Part shown: piece after piece, positions 38,143 through 50,100 of the stretch
Layout of the letters: each line of letters begins with the position of its first letter
Position numbering within the stretch: the stretch's first letter is position 1
NCBI GenBank assembly: GCA_030998225.1
Contig: JAPYXD010000700.1
Coordinates: 186,001 to 250,000 of the forward strand
Reading direction: 5' to 3'
DNA length: 64,000 bases
DNA from: Diplolepis rosae
Lineage: Eukaryota; Arthropoda; Insecta; Hymenoptera; Diplolepididae
Translations under genes and position numbers: made by a program
The notes under the pieces: generated by a model
Database searches by the model: none
Seen by the model: the letters and a program-made list of their open reading frames with translations, nothing else
What the model was told of the DNA's origin: nothing

Positions 38143-41010
38143 GATTGGTAATTACATTACGGGCGTGATGTTCACTAAAAATACAATACCTTTGTAAAAG
38201 TATTGTCAAATAAGCTTTTTACGCATATATCTCACATGTCAATTTAAAATATCTTAAAAATTCTTAAAAATCTTTATTTTCCGTGTTTTCTCGGTTTCAG
38301 TATCAGTATTTGCATTATGGAATTGCTCTAATATAAATACAATACTTTTCAAAAAGTATTTCTAACAAAGATTTTTACGCATACATCTTATAGGTCAAAT
38401 TAAAAAATCCAGAGAATATTTTTCTTCGTGTTATTGCGTAATTATGATTGGTAATTACATTACGGGCGTGATGTTCACTAAAAATACAATACTTTTGAAA
38501 AAGTAATTCTAACAAAGATTTTTATCCATATATCTTATAGGTCAAATTAAAAAATCCAGAGTATCTTATTCTTCGCGTTATCGCGTAATTATGATTGGTA
38601 ATTACATTACGGGAGTGATGTTCACTTTAAATACAATACTTTTGAAAAAGTATTCTCAACTAAGTTTTTTACGCATATATCTTACATGTCAATTCAAAAT
38701 ATCTTAAAAATTGTTTAAAAATTTTATTTTTCGGGTTTTAGCGGTTTCTGTACCAGTATTTGCATTATGGAATTGCTCTACAGTAAATAAACCACTTTTG
38801 AAAAAGTATTTCTAACATAGATTTTTACGCATATATCTTATAGGTCAAATTAAAATATCAAGAGTATCTTATTCTTCGCGTTATCGCGTAATTATGATTG
38901 GTAATTACATTACGGGCGTGATGTTCACTACAAATACAATACTTTTGAAAAAGTATTTCTAACAAATATTTTTATGCATATATCCTATAGGTCAAATTAA
39001 AAAATGCAGAATATCTTATTCATCGCGTTATCGCGTAATTATGATTGGTAATTACATTACGGGCGTGATGTTCACTGAAAATACAATACTTTTGAAAAAG
39101 TATTTCTAACAAATATTTTTATGCATATATCTTATAGGTCAAATTAAAAAATGCAGAGTATCTTACTCATCGCGTTATCGCGTAATTATGATTGGTAATT
39201 ACATTACGGGCGTGTTGTTCACTAAAAATACAATACTTTTGAAAAAAGTATTTCTAACAAAGAATTTTATGCATATATCTTATAGGTCAAATTAAAAAAT
39301 CCAGAGTATCTTATTCTGCGCGTTATCGCGTAATTATGGTTGGTAATTACATTACGGGAGTGATGTTCACTACAAATACAATTCCTTTGTAAAAGTATTG
39401 TCAATTAAGCCTGTTACGCATATATCACACATGTCAATTTAAAATATCTTAAAAATTCTTAAAAATTATTATTTTCCGGGTTTTCGCGGTATCAGTATCA
39501 GTAATTGCATTATGGAATTGCTCTACTATAAATACAATACTTTTGAAAAAGTATTCTCAACTAAGTTTTTTACGCATATATCTTACATGTTAATTCAAAA
39601 TATATTAAAAATTGTTTAAAAATTTTATTTTTCGGGTTTTAGCGGTTTCAGGACCAGTATTTGCATTATGGAATTGGTCTACTGTAAATAAAACACTTTT
39701 GAAAAAGTATTTCTAACAAAGATTTTTACGCATATATCTAATAGGTCAAATTAAAATATCCAGAGAATCTTATTCTTCGCGTCATCCCGTAATTATGATT
39801 GGTAATTACATTACGGGCGTGATGTTCACTAAAAATACAATACCTTTGTAAAAGTATTGTCAATTAAGTTTTTTACGCATATATCTCACATGTCGATTTA
39901 AAATATCTTAAAAATTGTTTAAAAATTTTATTTTTCGGGTTTTAGCGGTTTCAGGACCAGTATTTGCATTATGGAATTGTTCTACTATAAATAAAACACT
40001 TTTGAAAAAGTATTTCTAACAAAGATTTTTACGCATATATCTAATAGGTCAAATTAAAATATCCAGAGAATCTTATTCTTCGCGTTATCGCGTAATTGTG
40101 ATTGGTAATTACATTACGGGAGTGATTATCACTATAAATACAATACTTTTGAAAAAGTATTGTCTACTTAGGTTTTTACGCATATATCTCACATGTCAAT
40201 TTAAAATATCTTAAAAATTTAAAAAAAAATTTTATTTTTCGGGTTTTCAAGTTTTCAGGATCAATAGTTTCATTATGGAATTGTTCTACTATAAATAAAA
40301 TACTTTTGAAAAAGTAATTCCAACAGAGATTTTTACGCATATATCTTACAGGTCTATTTAAAATATCCAGAGAATTTTATTCTTCGCATTATCGCGTAAT
40401 TATGATTGGTAATTACATTACGGGCTTGATGTTCACTAAAAATACAATACCTTTGTAAAAGTATTGTCAATTAAGCTTGTTACGCATATATCTCACATGT
40501 GAATTTAAAATATCTTACAAATTCTTAAAAATTTTTATTTTCCGGGTTTTCGCGGTTTCAGTATCAGTATTTGCATTATGGAATTGCTCTACTATAAATA
40601 CAATACTTTTCAAAAAGTATTTCTAACAAAGATTTTTACGCATACATCTTATAGGTCAAATTAAAAAATCCAGAGAATATTTTTCTTCGTGTTATTGCGT
40701 AATTGTGATTGGTAATTACATTAAGGGAGTGATGTTCACTATAAATACAATACTTTTGAAAAAGTATTGTCAACTTAGGTTTTTACGCATATATCTCACA
40801 TGTCAATTGAAAATATCTTAAAAATTTTTTAAAAAATTTTATTTTTCGGGTTTTCACGTTTTCAGGATCAATAATTTCATTATGGAATTGTTCTACTATA
40901 AATAAAATACTTTTGAAAAAGTAATTCCAACAGAGATTTTTACGCATATATCTTACAGGTCTATTTAAAATATCCAGAGAATTTTATTCTTCGCATTATC
41001 GCGTAATTAT
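38143..41010 (+). repeat. 2.87-kb 19-mer higher-order repeat, copy 2
   Basis: This repeats copy 1 in the same monomer order with the same private markers (TCTAATATAAATAC at 38327, CGTCATCCCGTAATTATG near 39780). The offset is 2866-2868 bp. Small differences include an extra A in the dyad near 39241 and ATTAAGGGAGTG here against ATTAAGGAGTG in copy 1. Confidence 0.92.
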
Positions 41011-41764
41011 GATTGGTAATTACATTACGGGCGTGATGTTCACTAAAAATACAATACATTTCAAAAAGTATTTCTAACAAAGATTTTTACGCATATATCT
41101 AATAGGTCAAATTAAAATATCCAGAGAATCTTATTCTTCGCGTCATCCCGTAATTATGATTGGTAATTACATTACGGGCGTGATGTTCACTAAAAATACA
41201 ATACCTTTGTAAAAGTATTGTCAATTAAGTTTTTTACGCATATATCTCACATGTCGATTTAAAATATCTTAAAAATTGTTTAAAAATTTTATTTTTCGGG
41301 TTTACGCGGTTTCAGGACCAGTATTTGCATTATGGAATTGCTCTACTGTAAATAAAACACTTTTGAAAAAGTATTTCTAACAAAGATTTTTACGCATATA
41401 TCTAATAGGTCAAATTAAAATATCCAGAGAATCTTATTCTTCGCGTTATCGCGTAATTGTGATTGGTAATTACATTACGGGAGTGATAATCACTATAAAT
41501 ACAATACTTTTGAAAAAGTATTGTCAACTTAGGTTTTTACGCATATATCTCACATGTCAATTTAAAATATCTTAAAAATTTTTTAAAAAATTATATTTTT
41601 CGGGTTTTAACGTTTTCAGGATCAATAATTTCATTATGGAATTGTTCTACTATAAATAAAATACTTTTGAAAAAGTAATTCCAACAGAGATTTTTACGCA
41701 TATATCTTACAGGTCTATTTAAAATATCCAGAGAATTTTATTCTTCGCATTATCGCGTAATTAT
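41011..41764 (+). repeat. Partial third copy of the 19-mer
   Basis: After an N tail and an ATACATTTCAAAAAG box, the sequence rejoins the 19-mer at its CTAATAGGTC and CGTCATCCCGTAATTATG part (near 41140). It continues N-G-N-G until the pure N run begins at 41765. About 1.9 kb of the 19-mer is skipped. Confidence 0.85.
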
Positions 41765-42090
41765 GATTGGTAATTACATTACGGGCGTGATGTTCACTAA
41801 AAATACAATACTTTTGAAAAAGTAATACTAACAAAGATGTTTATCCATATATCTTATAGGTCAAATTAAAAAAATCCAGAGTATCTTATTCTTCGCGTTA
41901 TCGCGTAATTATGATTGGTAATTACATTACGGGCGTGATGTTCACTAAAAATACAATACTTTTGAAAAAGTAATTCTAACAAGGAATTTTATGCATATAT
42001 CTTATAGGTCAAATTAAAATATCAAGAGAATCTTATTCTTCGCGTTATCGCGTAATTATGATTGGTAATTACATTACGGGCGTGATGTTC

Positions 42091-42237
42091 ACTAAAAATA
42101 CAATACTTTTGAAAAAGTAATTCTAACAAGGAATTTTATGCATATATCTTATAGGTCAAATTAAAATATCAAGAGAATCTTATTCTTCGCGTTATCGCGT
42201 AATTATGATTGGTAATTACATTACGGGCGTGATGTTC
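42091..42237 (+). repeat. Representative N monomer (147 bp)
   Basis: This is one full N unit, counted from the ACTAAAAATACAATAC start of one copy to the same point in the next. The order is: dyad box, the linker TTCTAACAAGGAATTTTATG, CATATATCTTATAGGTC, AAATTAAAATATC, then the N tail with TTCGCGTTATCGCG, TAATTATGATTGG, TAATTACATTACGGG and CGTGATGTTC. About 28% of bases are G or C, concentrated in the tail. The 147-bp spacing recurs throughout the window. It equals the length of DNA wrapped in a nucleosome core, which may or may not be meaningful. Confidence 0.95.
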
Positions 42238-42619
42238 ACTAAAAATACAATACTTTTGAAAAAGTAATTCTAACAAAGATTTTTATCCATATATCTTATA
42301 GGTCAAATTAAAAAATCCAGAGTATCTTATTCTTCGCGTTATCGCGTAATTATGATTGGTAATTACATTACGGGCGTGATGTTCACTAAAAATACAATAC
42401 TTTTGAAAAAGTAATTCTAACAAGGAATTTTATGCATATATCTTATAGGTCAAATTAAAATATCAAGAGAATCTTATTCTTCGCGTTATCGCGTAATTAT
42501 GATTGGTAATTACATTACGGGCGTGATGTTCACTAAAAATACAATACTTTTGAAAAAGTAATTCTAACAAGGAATTTTATGCATATATCTTATAGGTCAA
42601 ATTAAAAAATGGAGAGCAT

Positions 42620-43860
42620 CTTATTCTTCGCGTTATCGCGTAATTATGATTGGTAATTACATTACGGGCGTGATGTTCACTAAGAATACAATACTTTTGA
42701 AAAAGTATTTCTAACAAAGATTTTTATGCATATATCTTATAGGTCAAATTAAAAAATGCAGAGTATCTTATTCTTCGCGTTATCGCGTAATTATGATTGG
42801 TAATTACATTACGGGCGTGATGTTCACTAAAAATACAATACTTTTGAAAAAGTATTTCTAACAAAGATTTTTATGCATATATCTTATAGGTCAAATTAAA
42901 AAATCAAGAGTATCTTATTCTTCGCGTTATCGCCTAATTATGATTGGTAATTACATTACGGGCGTGATGTTCACTAAGAATACAATACTTTTGAAAAAGT
43001 ATTTCTAACAAAGATTTTTATGCATATATCTTATAGGTCAAATTAAAAAATGCAGAGCATCTTATTCTTCGCGTTATCGCGTAATTATGATTGGTAATTA
43101 CATTACGGGCGTGATGTTCACTAAAAATACAATACTTTTGAAAAAGTAATTCTAACAAGGAATTTTATGCATATATCTTATAGGTCAAATTAAAATATCA
43201 AGAGAATCTTATTCTTCGCGTTATCGCGTAATTATGATTGGTAATTACATTACGGGCGTGATGTTCACTAAAAATACAATACTTTTGAAAAAGTAATTCT
43301 AACAAGGAATTTTATGCATATATCTTATAGGTCAAATTAAAAAATGGAGAGCATCTTATTCTTCGCGTTATCGCGTAATTATGATTGGTAATTACATTAC
43401 GGGCGTGATGTTCACTAAAAATACAATACTTTTGAGAAAGTATTTCTAACAAAGATTTTTACGCATATATCTTATAGGTCAAATTAAAATATCAAGAGAA
43501 TCTTATTCTTCGCGTTATCGCGTAATTATGATTGGTAATTACATTACGGGCGTGATGTTCACTAAGAATACAATACTTTTGAAAAAGTATTTCTAACAAA
43601 GTTTTTTATGCATATATCTTATAGGTCAAATTAAAAAATGCAGAGTATCTTATTCTTCGCGTTATCGCGTAATTATGATTGGTAATTACATTACGGGCGT
43701 GATGTTCACTAAAAATACAATACTTTTGAAAAAGTATTTCTAACAAAGATTTTTATGCATATATCTTATAGGTCAAATTAAAAAATCAAGAGTATCTTAT
43801 TCTTCGCGTTATCGCGTAATTATGATTGGTAATTATATTACGGGAGTGATGTTCACTATA
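42620..43860 (+). repeat. Remote duplicate of 58.67-59.91 kb
   Basis: The segment matches 58668-59908 at a constant offset of 16,048 bp. Private anchors: CGCCTAATTATG (42931 and 58979), AAATGGAGAGCATC (43346 and 59394) and AAAGTTTTTTATG (43601 and 59649). Confidence 0.88.
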
Positions 43861-44669
43861 AATACAATACTTTTGAAAAAGTATTTCTAACAAAGATTTT
43901 TATGCATATATCATATAGGTCAAATTAAAAATACAGAGTATCTTATTCTTCGCGTTATCGCGTAATTATGATTGGTAATTACATTACGGGCGTGATGTTC
44001 ACTAAAAATACAATACTTTTGAAAAAGTAATTCCAACAGAGAATTTTACGCAAGTATCGTATAGGTCAAATTAAAATATCAAGAGAATCTTATTCTTCGC
44101 GTTATCGCGTAATTATGATTGGTAATTACATTACGGGCGTGATGTTCACTAAAAATACAATACTTTTGAAAAAGTAATTCTAACAAAGATTTTTATCCAT
44201 ATATCTTATAGGTCAAATTAAAAAATCCAGAGTATCTTATTCTTCGCGTTATCGCGTAATTATGATTGGTAATTACATTACGGGCGTGATGTTCACTAAA
44301 AATACAATACTTTTGAGAAAGTAATTCTAACAAAGATTTTTATCCATATATCTTATAGGTCAAATTAAAAAATGCAGAGTATCTTATTCTTCGCGTTATC
44401 GCGTAATTATGATTGGTAATTACATTATGGGAGTGATGTTCACTATAAATAAAATACTCTTGAAAAAGTATTGTCAACTAAGTTTTTTACACATATATCT
44501 CACATCTCAATTCAAAATATCTTAAAAGTTGTTTAAAAATTTTATTTTTCGGGTTTTCGCGGTTTCAGGATCAGTATTTGCATTATTGAAATGCACTACC
44601 ATAAATAAAACACTTTTGAAAAATTATTTCTAACAAAGAATTTTATGCATATATCTTATAGGTCAAATT

Positions 44670-46265
44670 AAAATATGAAGAGAATCTTATTCTTCGCGTT
44701 ATCGCGTAATTATGATTGGTAATTACATTACGGGCGTGATGTTCACTAAAGATACAATACCTTTGTAAAAGTATTGCATATAAGCTTTTTACGCATATAT
44801 CTCACATGTCAATTTAAAATATCTTAAAAATTCTTAAAAATTTTATTTTTCGGGTTTTCGCGGTTTCACGATCAGTAATTGCATTATGGAATTGCTCTAC
44901 TATAAATACATTACTTTTGAAAAAGTATTGTCAACTTAGGTTTTTACGCATATATCTTACATGTCAATTTGAAATATCTTAAAAATTTTTTCAAAAATTT
45001 TATTTTTCGGGTTTTCACGTTTTCAGGATCAATAATTTCATTATGGAATTGTTCTACTATAAATAAAATACTTTTGAAAAAGTAATTCCAACAGAGATTT
45101 TTACGCATATATCGTATAGGTCAAATTAAAATATCAAGAGAATCTTATTCTTCGCGTTATCGCGTAATTATGATTGGTAATTACATTACGGGCGTGATGT
45201 TCACTAAAAATACAATACTTTTGAAAAAGTATTTCTAACAAAGATTTTTATGCATATATCATATAGGTCAAATTAAAAATACAGAGTATCTTATTCTTCG
45301 CGTTATCGCGTAATTATGATTGGTAATTACATTACGGGCGTGATGTTCACTAAAAATACAATACTTTTGAAAAAGTAATTCTAACAAAGATTTTTATCCA
45401 TATATCTTATAGGTCAAATTAGAAAATCCAGAGTATCTTATTCTTCGCGTTATCGCGTAATTATGATTGGTAATTACATTACGGGCGTGATGTTCACTAA
45501 AAATACAATACTTTTGAAAAAGTAATTCTAACAAAGATTTTTATCCATATATCTTATAGGTCAAATTAAAAAATCCAGAGTATCTTATTCTTCGCGTTAT
45601 CGCGTAATTATGATTGGTAATTACATTACGGGCGTGATGTTCACTATAAATAAAATACTCTTGAAAAAGTATTGTCAACTAAGTTTTTTACTCATATATC
45701 TCACATGTCAATTCAAAATATCTTAAAAATTGTTTAAAAATTTTATTTTTCGGGTTTTCGCGGTTTCAGTATCAGTATTTGCATTATGGAATTGCTCTAC
45801 TATAAATACAATACTTTTCAAAAAGTATTTCTAACAAAGATTTTTACGCATACATTTTATAGGTCAAATTAAAATATCCAGAGAATCTTATTCTTCGCGT
45901 TATCGCGTAATTGTGATTGGTAATTACATTACGGGAGTGATGTTCACTATAAATACAATACTTTTAAAAAAGTATTGTCAACTTAGGTTTTTACGCATAT
46001 ATCTCACATGTCAATTTGAAATATCTTAACAATTGTTTAAAAATTTCATTTTTCGGGTTTTCGCGATTTCAGGACCAGTATTTGCATTATGGAATTGCTC
46101 TTCTATAAATACAATACTTTTCAAAAAGTATTTCTAACAAAGATTTTTACGCATATATCTTATAGGTCAAATTAAAATATCAAGAGAATCTTATTCTTCG
46201 CGTTATCGCGTAATTATGATTGGTAATTACATTACGGGCGTGATGTTCACTATAAATACAATACT
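44670..46265 (+). repeat. Remote duplicate of 60.58-62.03 kb
   Basis: Shared private markers are AATATGAAGAG, GTATTGCATATAAGC, GCATACATTTTATAGG (45845 and 61611) and CTTTTAAAAAAG (45961 and 61727). The offset falls from 15,912 to 15,766 bp within the segment, so one N monomer present here is absent from the other copy. Confidence 0.9.
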
Positions 46266-48162
46266 TTTCAAAAAGTATTTCTAACAAAGATTTTTACGCA
46301 TATATCTTATAGGTCAAATTAAAATATCAAGAGAATCTTATTCTTCGCGTTATCGCGTAATTATGATTGGTAATTACATTACGGGCGTGATGTTCACTAA
46401 AAATACAATACTTTTGAAAAAGTAATTCTAACAAGGAATTTTATGCATATATCTTATAGGTCAAATTAAAAAATGGAGAGCATCTTATTCTTCGCGTTAT
46501 CGCGTAATTATGATTGGTAATTACATTACGGGAGTGATGTTCACTACAAATACAATACTTTTGAAAAAGTATTCTCAACTAAGTTTTTTACGCATATATC
46601 TTACATGTCAATTCAAAATATCTTAAAAATTGTTTAAAAATTTTATTTTTCGGGTTTTAGCGGTTTCAGGATCAGTATTTGCATTATGGAATTGCTCTAC
46701 TGTAAATAAAACACTTTTGAAAAGTATTTCTAACAAAGATTTTTACGCATATATCTTATAGGTCAAATTAAAATATCCAGAGAATCTTAATCTTCGCGTT
46801 ATAGCGTAATTATGATTGGTAATTACATTAAAGGCGTGATGTTCACTAAAGATACAATACCTTTGTAAAAGTATTGTCAAATAAGCTTTTTACGCATATA
46901 TCTCACATGTCAATTTAAAATATCTTAAAAATTCTTAAAAATTTTATTTTTCGGGTTTTCGCGGTTTCAGGATCAGTATTTGCATTATGGAATTGCTCTA
47001 CTGTAAATAAAATACTTTTGAAAAAGTATTTCTAACAATGATTTTTACGCATATATCTTGTAGGTCAAATTAAAATATCCAGAGAATCTTATTCTTCGCG
47101 TTATCGCGTAATTGTGATTGGTAATTACATTACGGGAGTGATGTTCACTATAAATACAATACTTTTGAAAAAGTATTCTCAACTAAGTTTTTTACGCACA
47201 TATCTCACATGTCAATTCAAAATATCTTAAAAATTGTTTAAAAATTTTATTTTTCGGGTTTTCGCGATTTCAGGACCAGTATTTGCATTATGGAATTGCT
47301 CTACTATAAATACAATACTTTTCAAAAAGTATTTCTAACAAAGATTTTTACGCATATATCTTATAGGTCTAATTAAAATATCAAGAGAATCTTATTCTTC
47401 GCGATATCGCGTAATTATGATTGGTAATTACATTACGGGCGTGATGTTCACTATAAATACAATACTTTTGAAAAAGTATTTCTAACAAAGATTTTTACGC
47501 ATATATCTTATAGGTCTATTTAAAATATCAAGAGTATCTTATTCTTCGCGTTATCGCGTAATTATGATTGGTAGTTACATTACGGGAGTGATGTTCACTA
47601 TAAATAAAATACTCTTGAAAAAGTATTGTCAACTAAGTTTTTTACGCACATATCTCACATGTCTATTCAAAATATCTTAAAAATTGTTTAAAAATTTTAT
47701 TTTTCGGGTTTTCGCGGTTTCAGGATCAGTATTTGCATTATGGAATTGCACTACCATAAATAAAACACTTTTGAAAAATTATTTCTAACAAAGATTTTTA
47801 AGCATATATCTTATAGGTCAAATTAAAATATCAAGAGAATCTTATTCTTCGCGTTATCGCGTAATTATGATTGGTAATTACATTACGGGCGTGATGTTCA
47901 CTATAAATACAATACCTTTGAAAAAGTAATTCTAACAAAGATTTTTATCCATATATCTTATAGGTCAAATTAAAAAATCCAGAGTATCTTATTCTTCGCG
48001 TTATTGCGTAATTATGATTGGTAATTACATTACGGGCGTGATGTTCACAAAAATTACAATACCTTTGTAAAAGTAATTCTAAGAAAGATTTTTATCCATA
48101 TATCTTATAGGTCAATTTAAAATATCAAGAGTATCTTATTCTTCGCGTTATCGCGTAATTAT

Positions 48163-49062
48163 GATTGGTAGTTACATTACGGGAGTGATGTTCACTATAA
48201 ATAAAATACTCTTGTAAAAGTATTGTCAAATAAGCTTGTTACGCATATATCTCACATGTCAATTTAAAATATCTTAAAAATTGTTTAAAAATTTTATTTT
48301 TCGGGTTTCCGCGATTTCAGGACCAGTATTTGCATTATGGAATTGCTCTACTATAAATACAATACTTTTCAAAAAGTATTTCTAACAAAGATTTTTACGC
48401 ATATATCTTATAGGTCTAATTAAAATATCAAGAGAATCTTATTCTTCGCGATATCGCGTAATTATGATTGGTAATTACATTACGGGCGTGATGTTCACTA
48501 TAAATACAATACTTTTGAAAAAGTATTTCTAACAAAGATTTTTACGCATATATCTTATAGGTCTATTTAAAATATCAAGAGTATCTTATTCTTCGCGTTA
48601 TCGCGTAATTATGATTGGTAGTTACATTACGGGAGTGATGTTCACTATAAATAAAATACTCTTGTAAAAGTATTGTCAAATAAGCTTGTTACGCATATAT
48701 CTTACATGTCAGTTTAAAATATCTTAAAAATTCTTAAAAATTTTTATTTTTCGGGTTTTCGCGGTTTCATGATCAGTATTTGCATTATGGAATTGTTCTA
48801 CTGTAAATAAAAAACTTTTGAAAAATTATTTCTAACAATGATTTTTACGCATATATCTTATAGGTCAAATTAAAATATCCAGAGAATCTTATTCTTCGCG
48901 ATATCGCGTAATTATGATTGGTAATTACATTACGGGCGTGATGTTCACTATAAATACAATACTTTTGAAAAAGTATTTCTAACAAAGATTTTTACGCATA
49001 TATCTTATAGGTCAATTTAAAATATCAAGAGTATCTTATTCTTCGCGTTATCGCGTAATTAT
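48163..49062 (+). repeat. Two 450-bp NNG trimers with shared variants
   Basis: The GATTGGTAGTTACATTAC motif lies at 48163, 48613 and 49063, exactly 450 bp apart. Each trimer also carries CGCGATATCGCG (near 48448 and 48898) in the alternate N, a perfect 12-bp palindrome derived from the usual CGCGTTATCGCG. Confidence 0.9.
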
Positions 49063-50100
49063 GATTGGTAGTTACATTACGGGAGTGATGTTCACTATAA
49101 ATAAAATACTCTTGTAAAAGTATTGTCAATTAAGCTTGTTACGCATATATCTCACATGTCAATTTAAAATATCTTAAAAATTTTTAAAAATTTTTATTTT
49201 CCGGGTTTTCGCGGTTTCAGTATCAGTAATTGCATTATGGAATTGCTCTACTGTAAATAAAATACTAGTGAAAAAGTAATTCCAACAATGATTTTTTTCG
49301 CATATATCTTATAGGTCAAATTAAAATATCCAGAGAATCTTATTCTTCGCGTTATCGCGTAATTGTGATCGGTAATTACATTACGGGAGTGATAATCACT
49401 ATAAATACAATACTTTTGAAAAAGTATTTCTAACAAAGATTTTAATGCATATATCTTATAGGTCAAATTAAAAAATCCAGATTATCTTATTCTTCGCGTT
49501 ATCGCGTAATTATGATTGGTAATTACATTACGGGCGTGATGTTCACTATAAATACAATACTTTTGAAAAAGTAATTCTAACAAAGATTTTTATGCATACA
49601 TCTTATAGGTCAAATTAAAAAATCCAGAGTATCTTATTCTTCGCGTTATCGCGTAATTATGATTGGTAATTACATTACGGGCGTGATGTTCACTAAAAGT
49701 ACAATACCTTTGTAAATGTATTGTCAATTAAGCTTGTTACGCATATATCTTACATGTCAATTTAAAATATGGTAAAAATTTTTAAAAATTTTTATTTTCC
49801 GGGTTTTCGCGGTTTCAGTATCAGTAATTGCATTATGGAATTGCTCTACTATAAATACAATACTTTTGAAAAAGTATTCTCAACTAAGTTTTTTACGCAT
49901 ATATCTTACATGTCAATTCAAAATATCTTAAAAATTGTTTAAAAATTTTATTTTTCGGGTTTTCGCGGTTTCACGATCAGTATTTGCATTATGGAATTGT
50001 TCTACCATAAATAAAATACTTTTGAAAAAGTAATTCCAACAGAGATTTTTACGCATATATCTTACAGGTCTATTTAAAATATCCAGAGAATTTTATTCTT

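Larger units (their letters stand above)
41765..44440 (+). repeat. Pure N run: 19 consecutive 147-bp monomers
   Basis: The GATTGG motif falls at 41765 and again at 44411, exactly 18 periods of 147 bp, with no G tail between. Two box subtypes interleave: AATTCTAACAAGGAATTTTATG and TTTCTAACAAAGATTTTTATG (or ATCC). Tail-proximal subtypes such as AAATGGAGAGCATC, AAATGCAGAGTATC and AATATCAAGAGAATC mark smaller groupings. Confidence 0.95.
44411..49470 (+). repeat. Array block D: mixed N/G after the pure N run
   Basis: N and G are interspersed, with a G-G pair near 44.87-45.05 kb and several N pairs. 48163-49063 holds regular NNG trimers. The variant GGTAGTTACATTAC marks N copies at about 47.57, 48.17, 48.62 and 49.07 kb. 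No gene is present. Confidence 0.88.
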
